DNA of 64,000 nt, from the NCBI RefSeq assembly GCF_039645975.1, contig NZ_CP147918.1, positions 1-64,000 of the forward strand, in the 5' to 3' direction. A model generated the notes under the pieces. The model saw only the letters and a list, made by a program, of their open reading frames with translations. It did not search any database and was not told where the DNA came from. Of the stretch, positions 46,449 to 54,035 are shown piece by piece. The stretch is from Sulfurimonas sp. HSL-1716. Its GTDB lineage: Bacteria > Campylobacterota > Campylobacteria > Campylobacterales > Sulfurimonadaceae. The position numbers and the translations under genes are program-made. The first letter of the stretch is position 1; each line of letters starts with the position of its first letter.

Positions 46449-47134
46449 GAGTTGATATTAAAAGAGGCGATGAATTCGTCAGTTATGATGTCGAACAAAG
46501 CGATATTACTCTTCTGGAAATTTTAAGCCATATAAAAACAAAACAGGACAGCACCTTGGCATTTTCATCGGGATGCAGAAGTAGTGTCTGCGGCAGTTGT
46601 GCCATGAGGGTAAACGGCAAGGAGGTACTGGCGTGTGCTTATAAACTGCAAGACGGCGATCTTATAGAGCCTCTGAGAAATGCTCCTGTATTACGTGATT
46701 TAGTGGTAGATATGGATAAAGCGTATGCATTTAATAAAGTGGCTCGTGCATGGGGTATACCGACTTCGGATAATCTTCATGTAAGCGTTAAAGACGCCGA
46801 GTTAAACGAATTGCAAAGCGACTGCATATTGTGCGGATCATGCTACAGCGCCTGTCCTGTGTATGCGGTAAATGGCGAGTTTATCGGTCCTTTTGCATTG
46901 ACGAGGTCTTGGAAGTATGCAGCCGATGTCAGACAAAAAGATATCTCCGCAACGATCGCGGCAGTGCAGACAAACGGCATCTACGATTGTACGCTTTGCA
47001 ACGAGTGTGTCTTGGTGTGTCCTCAGGGGATCGCTCCAAAACAGGATATCGTGATGCTGAGAAACAAAAGCGGCATGATGGGATATATGGATCCGAATTT
47101 TGCATCAAGTTTCGGAGGCGGATTGTCTTTTTGA
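46445..47134 (+). CDS. SdhB/FrdB-like iron-sulfur protein with three full cluster motifs
   Basis: A 229-residue electron-transfer subunit. The N-terminal [2Fe-2S] motif is SGCRSSVCGSCAM (near residue 38) with a later Cys in VLACAYK. The C-terminal half has CILCGSCYSACPVY (near 128) and CTLCNECVLVCPQG (near 181). The last has four Cys where classical SdhB/FrdB lack one, so a [4Fe-4S] rather than [3Fe-4S] cluster is expected, as in archaeal-type enzymes. The ATG at 46445 overlaps the small ORF stop; an ATG at 46436 is possible. No membrane-anchor subunit follows. Confidence 0.88.
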   Translation: MRVDIKRGDEFVSYDVEQSDITLLEILSHIKTKQDSTLAFSSGCRSSVCGSCAMRVNGKEVLACAYKLQDGDLIEPLRNAPVLRDLVVDMDKAYAFNKVARAWGIPTSDNLHVSVKDAELNELQSDCILCGSCYSACPVYAVNGEFIGPFALTRSWKYAADVRQKDISATIAAVQTNGIYDCTLCNECVLVCPQGIAPKQDIVMLRNKSGMMGYMDPNFASSFGGGLSF

Positions 47135-47204
47135 CGCAGTCGGAATCGAAGAAGATATGAAAATCTCTTATAAGCATCATAATTGGAGGATAAGCTTTAT
47201 CTGT

Positions 47205-47210
47205 TATAAT
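47205..47210 (+). promoter_or_regulatory. -10 element of the YajQ gene
   Basis: TGTTATAAT (extended -10) lies 26 nt before the ATG. The leader carries GTGAGGGG as ribosome-binding site. Confidence 0.6.
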
Positions 47211-47236
47211 TACTAAAACAGTTGTGAGGGGATGTT

Positions 47237-47737
47237 ATGGCAGCAAAAGAACACTCTTTTGATATTTCGGCAAAGATCGATATGCAGGCGTTTAAAGATG
47301 CCATTAATCTAGTCGATAAAGAGGTTGCGAACAGGTATGACTTTAAAGGCACGCCGTACGAGGTGAGCTACAAAGAGAAAGAGAAGGCGTTAGTCCTTGT
47401 GGCTTCTAGCGACAACAAACTCGAAGCGCTTTACGATATCGTGATATCAAAACTTCTAAAACGCTCTCTTTCTTCAAAAGTACTCGAAGAGGCAAAAATA
47501 GAAAACGCAAGCGGCAATACGAGAAAAGCGACATACAAGGTGGTCGACTACATAGAGTCAAAAGAGGCCAAAAAGATCGTTGCCGAGATAAAAAACCTAA
47601 AACTCAAAGTGACTGCTGCAATAGAGGGTGATGCTATCCGTGTTAAATCCAAACAGATAGACGATCTTCAAAAAGTCATGAAAGCTATACGGTCTATGGA
47701 ATGGGAAGCTCCCCTGGTTTATGAAAATATGCGTTAG
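47237..47737 (+). CDS. YajQ-family nucleotide-binding protein
   Basis: A 166-residue cytosolic protein with the two-domain YajQ fold: EHSFDISAKIDMQAFKDAINLVDKEVANRYDFKG at the N-terminus and KKIVAEIKNLKLKVTAAIEGDAIRVKSKQIDDLQKVM near residue 112. Some members bind c-di-GMP and act with a transcription regulator. Here the next gene, 6 nt on, encodes an HTH-type protein, which makes a functional link plausible but unproven. Size matches the family. Confidence 0.92.
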   Translation: MAAKEHSFDISAKIDMQAFKDAINLVDKEVANRYDFKGTPYEVSYKEKEKALVLVASSDNKLEALYDIVISKLLKRSLSSKVLEEAKIENASGNTRKATYKVVDYIESKEAKKIVAEIKNLKLKVTAAIEGDAIRVKSKQIDDLQKVMKAIRSMEWEAPLVYENMR

Positions 47738-47743
47738 GAGAAG

Positions 47744-48337
47744 ATGATGGCAAAACTTACGATTCAAGAAGCAGCGGACCATTTCAAAGTATCCAAAGAA
47801 GCTGTTCATAACCGTATCAGACGCGGAACACTGGCGTCCATAGTAGAACACGGCGTCAAATATGTTATAGTCGATGATGTGAAAAAAGACGTAAAAACAT
47901 CTGCAGGCGACGACAAGTATTATGCATTTTTGGAAGAGCAGAACAAAACGCTTCAGGAAAAAGTCGAACGTTTGGAAAGAAATAACTCTTCGCTGCGTGA
48001 TCAAAAAGAACAGATGCTCATAGAGGAGCGCATCAAGATAGAGAACATCTATAAAGAGAAAGACGAACAGCTAAAAAGTATTCTTCAGACGATCTCTACA
48101 AAATTTTTGGCGCAGAGCATGCCAAACGATATCTCCAGTGTCGAAATCATTGATGTTTCTGATGAGGGGGAAATATCCCTTAAGAAATATCTAAAATCGC
48201 TGGGGCTGAAACAAAAAAGACAGGAAAAAGTGATAGCGCGATTTAAAAAGCTCGCAAGTAAAGATGACAGGATCATCATAAAAGAGAATAAACTTTTTGT
48301 AAACCCGAAAAAGTACGGTTACAGCGATATTATTTGA
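47744..48337 (+). CDS. Helix-turn-helix protein with coiled coil
   Basis: A 197-residue protein. The N-terminus (LTIQEAADHFKVSKEAVHNRIRRGTLASIVEHG, residues 5-37) looks like an excisionase/MerR-type helix-turn-helix with a short beta wing. A coiled coil (about 65-115, LEEQNKTLQEKVERLERNN) and a basic C-terminal helical domain with KYLKSLGLKQKRQEKVIARFKKL near 148 follow. It may belong to the DUF3972-type group of Campylobacterota, but I am not certain. It lies 6 nt after the YajQ gene and 9 nt before dnaG, so probably in one operon. AGGAGAAG precedes the start. Confidence 0.75.
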   Translation: MMAKLTIQEAADHFKVSKEAVHNRIRRGTLASIVEHGVKYVIVDDVKKDVKTSAGDDKYYAFLEEQNKTLQEKVERLERNNSSLRDQKEQMLIEERIKIENIYKEKDEQLKSILQTISTKFLAQSMPNDISSVEIIDVSDEGEISLKKYLKSLGLKQKRQEKVIARFKKLASKDDRIIIKENKLFVNPKKYGYSDII

Positions 48338-48346
48338 AAGACCTAG

Positions 48347-49996
48347 ATGATATCCAATGACTCAATAGAGCAGTTAAAGGCCAGACTCGACATTCTTGAC
48401 GTCGTCGGATCCTACATAGAACTGAAAAAAAATGGCGCAAACTTCAAAGCGCCATGTCCTTTTCATGATGAAAAATCGCCGAGTTTCGTCGTAAGTCCTT
48501 CGAAACAGATATACCACTGTTTCGGGTGCGGCGCGGGAGGCGACAGTATCCGTTTTGTGATGGAATATGAAAAGCTGAGCTATCCCGAAGCCATAGAGAA
48601 ACTCGCCGGTCAGTACAACTTTTCTCTTCGTTATACGGATAACAAAAACCAGCAGAAACGCTCACCGCTTCTCGATAGGCTAAATGAGTACTACCAGACG
48701 CTTTTGACCCATAATAAAGAAGCGCTGTCATATTTGAAAGATCGCGGTATATTTGAATCAAGTATAGAAAAATTCGGTATCGGGTATGCACCGGGCTCGG
48801 TACAGACGATTTCATATATACAAAAAAATATGTTTACGATGAACGAAGCCATCGAGGTCGGTGTGGCAGGACATGACAACGGCAAGAGCTTTGCGAGGTT
48901 CATAGAGCGCATAACTTTTCCTATTCAGGCGACAAACGGTACCATCGTCGGTTTTGGCGGACGTACGATCTCGGGGCATCAGGCAAAGTACGTTAACTCT
49001 CCACAAACGAAGCTTTTTAATAAATCGAGGCTTTTGTATGCTTATAACTTTGCAAAAGAAAGCATCCATAAAAAACAGCAGATCATCATAACAGAGGGTT
49101 ATCTCGATGTTATCATGCTGCATCAGACGGGATTTACCAATGCCGTGGCGACACTCGGAACGGCGCTTACACCAGAACATCTTCCGCTGCTGAGAAAAGG
49201 TGAACCTAAAGTGGTGATGGCATATGACGGAGACAGTGCGGGAGCCGCCGCCGCCCTAAAAGCGGCAAAGCTTTTAAGCACTTCCGGCTTTAGCGGCGGG
49301 GTAGTGCTCTTTAGCGGCGGTATGGACCCTGCGGATATGGTAAAAAACGGTCAGATAGAGGAGCTGAACAATCTGTTCAGACGTCCAAAACCGTTCATAG
49401 ATTTTGTCGTGGACCATATTATCGAAAGTTACGATATCAGAGATCCAAAAGCAAAACACAGCGCACTCGAAGAGGCGGTAGGATATCTAAAGACGCTTCC
49501 TGCGCTGCTTCAAGAGGAGTATCGCGGCAAAGTTGCCCAAAAGCTCGGCATAAGCTCGTCGGTCGTGAACGTCAATACGCACAATCTTGTTTATTCGAAC
49601 AAAAAAGATGTGCGTACGCCGCAAAAAGATATGTGGGAACTCTCGCTTATCAAGACGGTTTTGGAATACCCGGAACTGACAGATCAGATACTCGATGCCA
49701 TCGATCCTTCGATCCTGCAGTTTCATCAAAGGGAGTTTCGGCTTGCTATCTCGGGTCAAACAGAAGCACCGGAGCTGATGGCTATCTCCGTGGACGAGAG
49801 TATAATCTCTCATAAAAGCTATGATGAACTAAAAGCAGAACTTATCAATTTTTTAATCAAACATTATAATCAGGAGTATAAAAAAATACAACTGAAGTCG
49901 GATATGGCATTTGAGCAAAAAGCCTTTTTGATACGCTCTATTCGTGGTAAAATTACAAAATTACAAAGAGGTGAACTAGTCGCTTACGAGGGGTGA
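48347..49996 (+). CDS. dnaG: DNA primase
   Basis: Makes RNA primers at the replication fork. The 549-residue product has the N-terminal zinc-binding domain (APCPFHDEKSPSFVVSPSKQIYHCFGCG from about residue 35), the catalytic TOPRIM core (IITEGYLDVIMLHQTG near 248, VVMAYDGDSAGAAAA near 290) and a C-terminal helical DnaB-interaction region. The length fits the shorter Campylobacterota primases. The 3-prime end runs to within 40 nt of the next gene's start. Confidence 0.95.
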   Translation: MISNDSIEQLKARLDILDVVGSYIELKKNGANFKAPCPFHDEKSPSFVVSPSKQIYHCFGCGAGGDSIRFVMEYEKLSYPEAIEKLAGQYNFSLRYTDNKNQQKRSPLLDRLNEYYQTLLTHNKEALSYLKDRGIFESSIEKFGIGYAPGSVQTISYIQKNMFTMNEAIEVGVAGHDNGKSFARFIERITFPIQATNGTIVGFGGRTISGHQAKYVNSPQTKLFNKSRLLYAYNFAKESIHKKQQIIITEGYLDVIMLHQTGFTNAVATLGTALTPEHLPLLRKGEPKVVMAYDGDSAGAAAALKAAKLLSTSGFSGGVVLFSGGMDPADMVKNGQIEELNNLFRRPKPFIDFVVDHIIESYDIRDPKAKHSALEEAVGYLKTLPALLQEEYRGKVAQKLGISSSVVNVNTHNLVYSNKKDVRTPQKDMWELSLIKTVLEYPELTDQILDAIDPSILQFHQREFRLAISGQTEAPELMAISVDESIISHKSYDELKAELINFLIKHYNQEYKKIQLKSDMAFEQKAFLIRSIRGKITKLQRGELVAYEG

Positions 49997-50034
49997 TCTC
50001 CTTAAGCGGCCCATGTGCCTTATCAAGGAAAAAT

Positions 50035-51021
50035 ATGTCAAAAACAAAAGCGATCGCACTCTTTAGCGGCGGTCTGGATTCCATACTCGCTATCAAGCTC
50101 ATTATCGATCAGGGTATAGATGTTATCGCGTGTAACATCAACACGGGTTTCGGTGCTACGAAAGACAGGTATGAACATATGAAAAACCTGTGTGATCAAG
50201 TGGGAGCGGAGCTTCGTATCATCGATATCCAAAGCGAGTATCTGCAAGATGTTCTTTTCAGCCCGAAATACGGTTACGGCAAACATTTCAATCCCTGCAT
50301 AGACTGTCATTCAAAGATGTTTGAGGTGGCAAAACGGATCATGTCCGATGTGGGAGCGAGCTTTCTCATCAGCGGCGAGGTTCTGGGACAGCGTCCGATG
50401 AGTCAGAACAAAGACGCGCTGCAGACCGTTTTAAACGAAAGCAACTGCGACGGGCTTCTTCTGCGTCCGATGTCTGCAAAACTTTTGGCACCGACGATCG
50501 CCGAGCAAGAGGGGCTGGTTGAGAGAGAAAAGCTCGAAGCGATCATGGGAAGAAGCCGCGACAGACAGTTCGAGCTGGTGGAGAAGTTTGGCTTGAAAGA
50601 CTTTGAAAGTCCCGGCGGCGGATGTCTGCTCACGGACGAAAATTTTGCAAAAAAGATAAGGGATTTTATCGCTTACGATACGTTTGCGATAAAAGACATC
50701 CCTGTTTTAAAATACGGCCGCCATCTTCGTCTGCTCGACGGATCAAAGCTCGTAGTAGGACGCAATAAAGAGGAGAATGAAAAACTTCAGGAGATAGATA
50801 ACGATAAATTTATACATCTAAGAACCGTCGGCATACCGGGGCCGCACTCTCTGCTTTCTAAATCCGCTACGCCAAAAGATAGAGAACTGGCGGCAAGAAT
50901 CGTGCTTACATACTGTAAAACAAAAGCGGATGAGAAATATGTCGTCTCTTTTGACAACGAAGAAGCGGAGTTCTCTCCTTTGGCTTCAAGAGAGGAGATA
51001 AAGCCTTTTACTATTTTATAA
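50035..51021 (+). CDS. PP-loop ATP-pyrophosphatase, probable tRNA-thiolation-type enzyme
   Basis: A 328-residue protein with the N-type PP-loop IALFSGGLDSILA (residues 8-20). HFNPCIDCHSKMF near 82 and GGGCLLTDENFAKK near 197 follow, and the C-terminal region of about 100 residues resembles an NFACT-R-type RNA-binding domain. Similar proteins are often annotated as argininosuccinate-synthase-domain or MnmA/ThiI-like proteins. tRNA sulfur modification is plausible, but the target base is unknown. The ATG at 50035 has AAGGAAAAAT upstream; the frame is open 14 codons further but that stretch lacks coding character. Confidence 0.75.
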   Translation: MSKTKAIALFSGGLDSILAIKLIIDQGIDVIACNINTGFGATKDRYEHMKNLCDQVGAELRIIDIQSEYLQDVLFSPKYGYGKHFNPCIDCHSKMFEVAKRIMSDVGASFLISGEVLGQRPMSQNKDALQTVLNESNCDGLLLRPMSAKLLAPTIAEQEGLVEREKLEAIMGRSRDRQFELVEKFGLKDFESPGGGCLLTDENFAKKIRDFIAYDTFAIKDIPVLKYGRHLRLLDGSKLVVGRNKEENEKLQEIDNDKFIHLRTVGIPGPHSLLSKSATPKDRELAARIVLTYCKTKADEKYVVSFDNEEAEFSPLASREEIKPFTIL

Positions 51022-51066
51022 GAATATTAAATATATACTAGGCTAATCATAAAATAAGGAATTTCT

Positions 51067-51486
51067 ATGGCAGGGGTCAAATTTCCATTTAAAGATATTA
51101 TCTCTTTGCTTACGCTAAGCATAGGACTTGCAAAAAGGGTAGATGAGAACAGAGCCGAGAGCATGACGGTTTTATACTGTAACTTTGCGGATTTTTCGCA
51201 AGGGCTGATATCTGTCAGTCTGGAGCAGATTCTGCGTTCATCGGATGCTATCTTGTCATATGAGAACCATTATTTTTTTATCTTGCAGTACACCGACAAA
51301 TACGGTGCAACCATAGTAAAGGATATGTTTGAAGAGTTCTTTGCTTCATATATAGAATCTTCTATGGTGAGTTATCCTATAGACGGTGAAGACTCATACA
51401 CTCTCTTAGAAGAACTGCAGACGAACATAAGCAAAAACTTTTCGACAGATCTGCTGTTTTTGGATAGAGACAGACTCGACGCCTAG
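51067..51486 (+). CDS. Small protein with a GGDEF-like fold lacking the active motif
   Basis: A 139-residue cytosolic protein of unknown function. The order of elements looks like a reduced GGDEF domain: VLYCNFADFS near residue 36, LRSSDAILSYENHYFFILQYTDKYGA near 61, where cyclases have R-x-x-D...GGDEF-x-I-L, and VSYPIDGEDSYTLLEEL near 100, like the final G-x-S...LL motif. No GGDEF residues remain. AAGGAATTT precedes the ATG. It overlaps the convergent small secreted-protein gene by 4 bp. The fold assignment is an inference from pattern. Confidence 0.6.
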   Translation: MAGVKFPFKDIISLLTLSIGLAKRVDENRAESMTVLYCNFADFSQGLISVSLEQILRSSDAILSYENHYFFILQYTDKYGATIVKDMFEEFFASYIESSMVSYPIDGEDSYTLLEELQTNISKNFSTDLLFLDRDRLDA

Positions 51487-51716
51487 CGGTTGGAAAACTT
51501 ATATATCTTAGAATTTTTATAAAACTCTATGGCCGTCTTCATCCTCTGCAGGTTGGAGATTTTTTTGTCGCAGACGCAGCGGCATTGGATCTCGCTTTTT
51601 TTTGCCGTATTTTTGCTTTTTGGAATAAAATCCCTCTTTTCACATTCACTTTGGTCGTTCGCAAAGGTAAAGACAAACATTAATAAAATCAATACAATAT
51701 TTTTCATAAGACTCAC
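51483..51716 (-). CDS. Small secreted protein with CxCxC motif
   Basis: A 77-residue product (74 from the internal ATG at 51707) with an N-terminal signal peptide ending near FANDQ. The mature part has Cys in SECEKRD and the closely spaced QCRCVCDKK, followed by a basic helical tail. Four Cys in a periplasmic peptide suggest disulfides or metal binding. I recognise no family. It is convergent with the GGDEF-like gene and divergent from the large membrane protein downstream. Confidence 0.55.
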   Translation of the reverse strand: MSLMKNIVLILLMFVFTFANDQSECEKRDFIPKSKNTAKKSEIQCRCVCDKKISNLQRMKTAIEFYKNSKIYKFSNR

Positions 51717-51775
51717 ATCGACAAAAAAGATAACTATGTTAAACTATCAGATAAATTATCTATAAGGATAACATA

Positions 51776-53998
51776 ATGAAGTTTATAATCAAGCTGTTCA
51801 AAGCGTTAAATTCAGGACAGACTCCTTGGCAGGTAACATTGGCGATAGTTTTGGGTATGATCATGGGACTGACCCCCATAAGCGGGATACAGACCGTAGT
51901 GATTTTCTTCTTGGCACTGCTGCTTAACATCCATTTCGGGCTGTTTTTGATCTCGGCCGCATTTTTTGCAGGTGTGGGGTATATCTTTGATCCTCTCTTT
52001 GAATCTTTCGGCTATTGGCTTTTAAACGCAGCGGCTTTAAAGGGCTTGTGGACATCGATGTATAACAGCGGCATTATGCGTCTGACATATTTTAATAACA
52101 CCATAGTTTTGGGCTCGTTTGCAGCAGCTGCGATATTGGCGCTTCCTCTATATATAGTCCTAAACAGGATTATTCTTACCTCTCGCGACAAGATAAGCGC
52201 ATTTCTGGACAGATATCCGCTTTTGGCAAAACTCGGTATCTTGAAAAAAAGCGAGAAGAAAGATTCTGCTTTTCGCATCTTGGGTGTGGGTGTGTTTGCT
52301 GGACTCGGAGCCTTGGTTACAGTCACAGCAATGTTCGTTATAGACCCTGTTATAAAACTTTCACTTGAAAAAGGGATTTCAAAAGCCACGGGAAAAGATG
52401 TTCTTATTAAAAGCGTGAAGACAAGTTTTAGCGATGCTTCTTTACATGTAAACGGTCTTGAAGTCCAAAATAACGACGGGAAGACGAACAGCGTAAGTAT
52501 CGCCGATATCATCGCCGATCTTGATTTTAATGCACTGCTTTTGCATAAAAAGCATATGGAATTGGTACAGATGACGGGCATCGGTTTCGATACGCCGAGT
52601 TCAAATCCAAAACACCTCGCCACAAAAGAACAAACGGCAAAAAAACTTTCAAAAACAGAATCGGCTTTTAAGATGCCCGATATTAAACTCCCTACTCCAA
52701 AAGAGGTATTGGCAAACGCTGATCTTAAATCCGTAAAAGTCTACGACAAGGCTCAAAAGGAGATAGGGGAGATAAAAGCGAAATGGGAAAAGATCTCAAA
52801 AGAGCAGTTCGGTGCCGATGCGCTTGAAGGTTATAAAAAAGATCTCGATGCCATCAAATCGGCTTCTTCATCAAAAGATCCGGCAGAGCTTTTGAAGCTC
52901 AAAGATAAAATAGCGGAGTTTAAAAAGAAAATAGATGCAGACAAAGCAAAGCTGGCATCTATCAAAAAGGACTTCGCAAAAGATCAGGCGCACATCAAAG
53001 CACTGATGGCTGAGGTGAAAAACGCTCCGGCTGATGATTATAAAAACCTCAAAAGCACTTATTCGCTTGACGGCAACGGTGCGATCAACGTCGTGGGAGC
53101 GGTATTCGGCGACAGGGTAAAACACTATATAGCGATGGCGAAAAGATACTATGCGCTGGCGGCACCTTACATGAAAACCGAGAAGAAGATCGAGCCTCCA
53201 AAACCTCCGCGCGGAGAGGGAAGGTGGATCAAGTTCAAAGAGAACACTCCTTCACCTGATATCTACGTAGCAAAAGTCGAACTCGGCGGAAAGTTTAAAA
53301 CGCAGAGTTTTACGGGTGTTATCAACGATATAACGGATGATCAAAAGCTTTTAGGCAAGGTCACCACGTTTAAAGTGACAAGTGACGGTGATGTCGTTCA
53401 GAAGTTCGCATTGAACGGTAAAGACGACAGACTGGGAAAAGAAGCACATGAAAGTGTCGTATTCAGTGCAAAAAACATCGCTTCAAACGATCTTGCCCTC
53501 TCATCGCTCAGCATCAAAAAGAGCAACATCGCCCTTGAAGGTAAAGCAGATATTTATGACCTCTCGAAATTGCAGTTAGCGAGCAGTTTTAATTTTAAAA
53601 ATGCCGTTATCTCTCTTGAGGGTCTTGATAAAAAATATGCCGATATCGTAAACGATACGCTTTCAAGTGTAAAAAACTTTCATGTAAAAACGGATGCGAC
53701 GGGAAGTTTGGAGACTCCCGCAGTACATGTAAGCACTGACTTGGATAAAAAGATATCGGAAGCGTTAAACGGTGTCTTTGCCAAAGAGGCGAAAAAATAT
53801 GAAGCACAACTTAAAACGATGTTAAACGATAAGATGAAAGATCAGCTAAAAGGCTTAGGCGGAACTGCATCGGGACTGCCTGATATCAATTCGCTTGTAG
53901 GTTCGCAAAGCGGAGCTCTTGACGGACTTCTCTCACAGTCAAGCGGTCTTGGCAAAGGTTCTTCGGGAAGTATGTTAAAAGGATTGCTTCCGTTTTAA
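51776..53998 (+). CDS. TIGR03546/TIGR03545-type fused membrane protein
   Basis: A 740-residue protein. The N-terminal part (about 1-165) is a DUF2062-like/TIGR03546 membrane domain starting KLFKALNSGQTPWQVTLAIVLGMIMGLTPISG, with several TM helices. A further TM near 168-190 leads into a long AsmA-like, TIGR03545-type periplasmic part with a Lys/Ala-rich coiled coil (about 335-420) and a Gly/Ser-rich C-terminus. The two families are usually separate neighbouring genes; here they seem fused. Envelope lipid transport or assembly is plausible for AsmA-like proteins, unproven here. AAGGATAAC precedes the ATG. Confidence 0.75.
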   Translation: MKFIIKLFKALNSGQTPWQVTLAIVLGMIMGLTPISGIQTVVIFFLALLLNIHFGLFLISAAFFAGVGYIFDPLFESFGYWLLNAAALKGLWTSMYNSGIMRLTYFNNTIVLGSFAAAAILALPLYIVLNRIILTSRDKISAFLDRYPLLAKLGILKKSEKKDSAFRILGVGVFAGLGALVTVTAMFVIDPVIKLSLEKGISKATGKDVLIKSVKTSFSDASLHVNGLEVQNNDGKTNSVSIADIIADLDFNALLLHKKHMELVQMTGIGFDTPSSNPKHLATKEQTAKKLSKTESAFKMPDIKLPTPKEVLANADLKSVKVYDKAQKEIGEIKAKWEKISKEQFGADALEGYKKDLDAIKSASSSKDPAELLKLKDKIAEFKKKIDADKAKLASIKKDFAKDQAHIKALMAEVKNAPADDYKNLKSTYSLDGNGAINVVGAVFGDRVKHYIAMAKRYYALAAPYMKTEKKIEPPKPPRGEGRWIKFKENTPSPDIYVAKVELGGKFKTQSFTGVINDITDDQKLLGKVTTFKVTSDGDVVQKFALNGKDDRLGKEAHESVVFSAKNIASNDLALSSLSIKKSNIALEGKADIYDLSKLQLASSFNFKNAVISLEGLDKKYADIVNDTLSSVKNFHVKTDATGSLETPAVHVSTDLDKKISEALNGVFAKEAKKYEAQLKTMLNDKMKDQLKGLGGTASGLPDINSLVGSQSGALDGLLSQSSGLGKGSSGSMLKGLLPF

Positions 53999-54007
53999 GG
54001 ATTATTC

Positions 54008-54024
54008 TGCCCCTTTAAGGGGCA
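54008..54024. terminator. Bidirectional terminator hairpin
   Basis: TGCCCCT-TTA-AGGGGCA, a 7-bp GC-rich stem with a 3-nt loop, lies between the convergent TIGR03546-type gene and ilvD. Plus-strand continuation is ATCTTT. Confidence 0.75.
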
Positions 54025-54035
54025 ATCTTTAGCGG

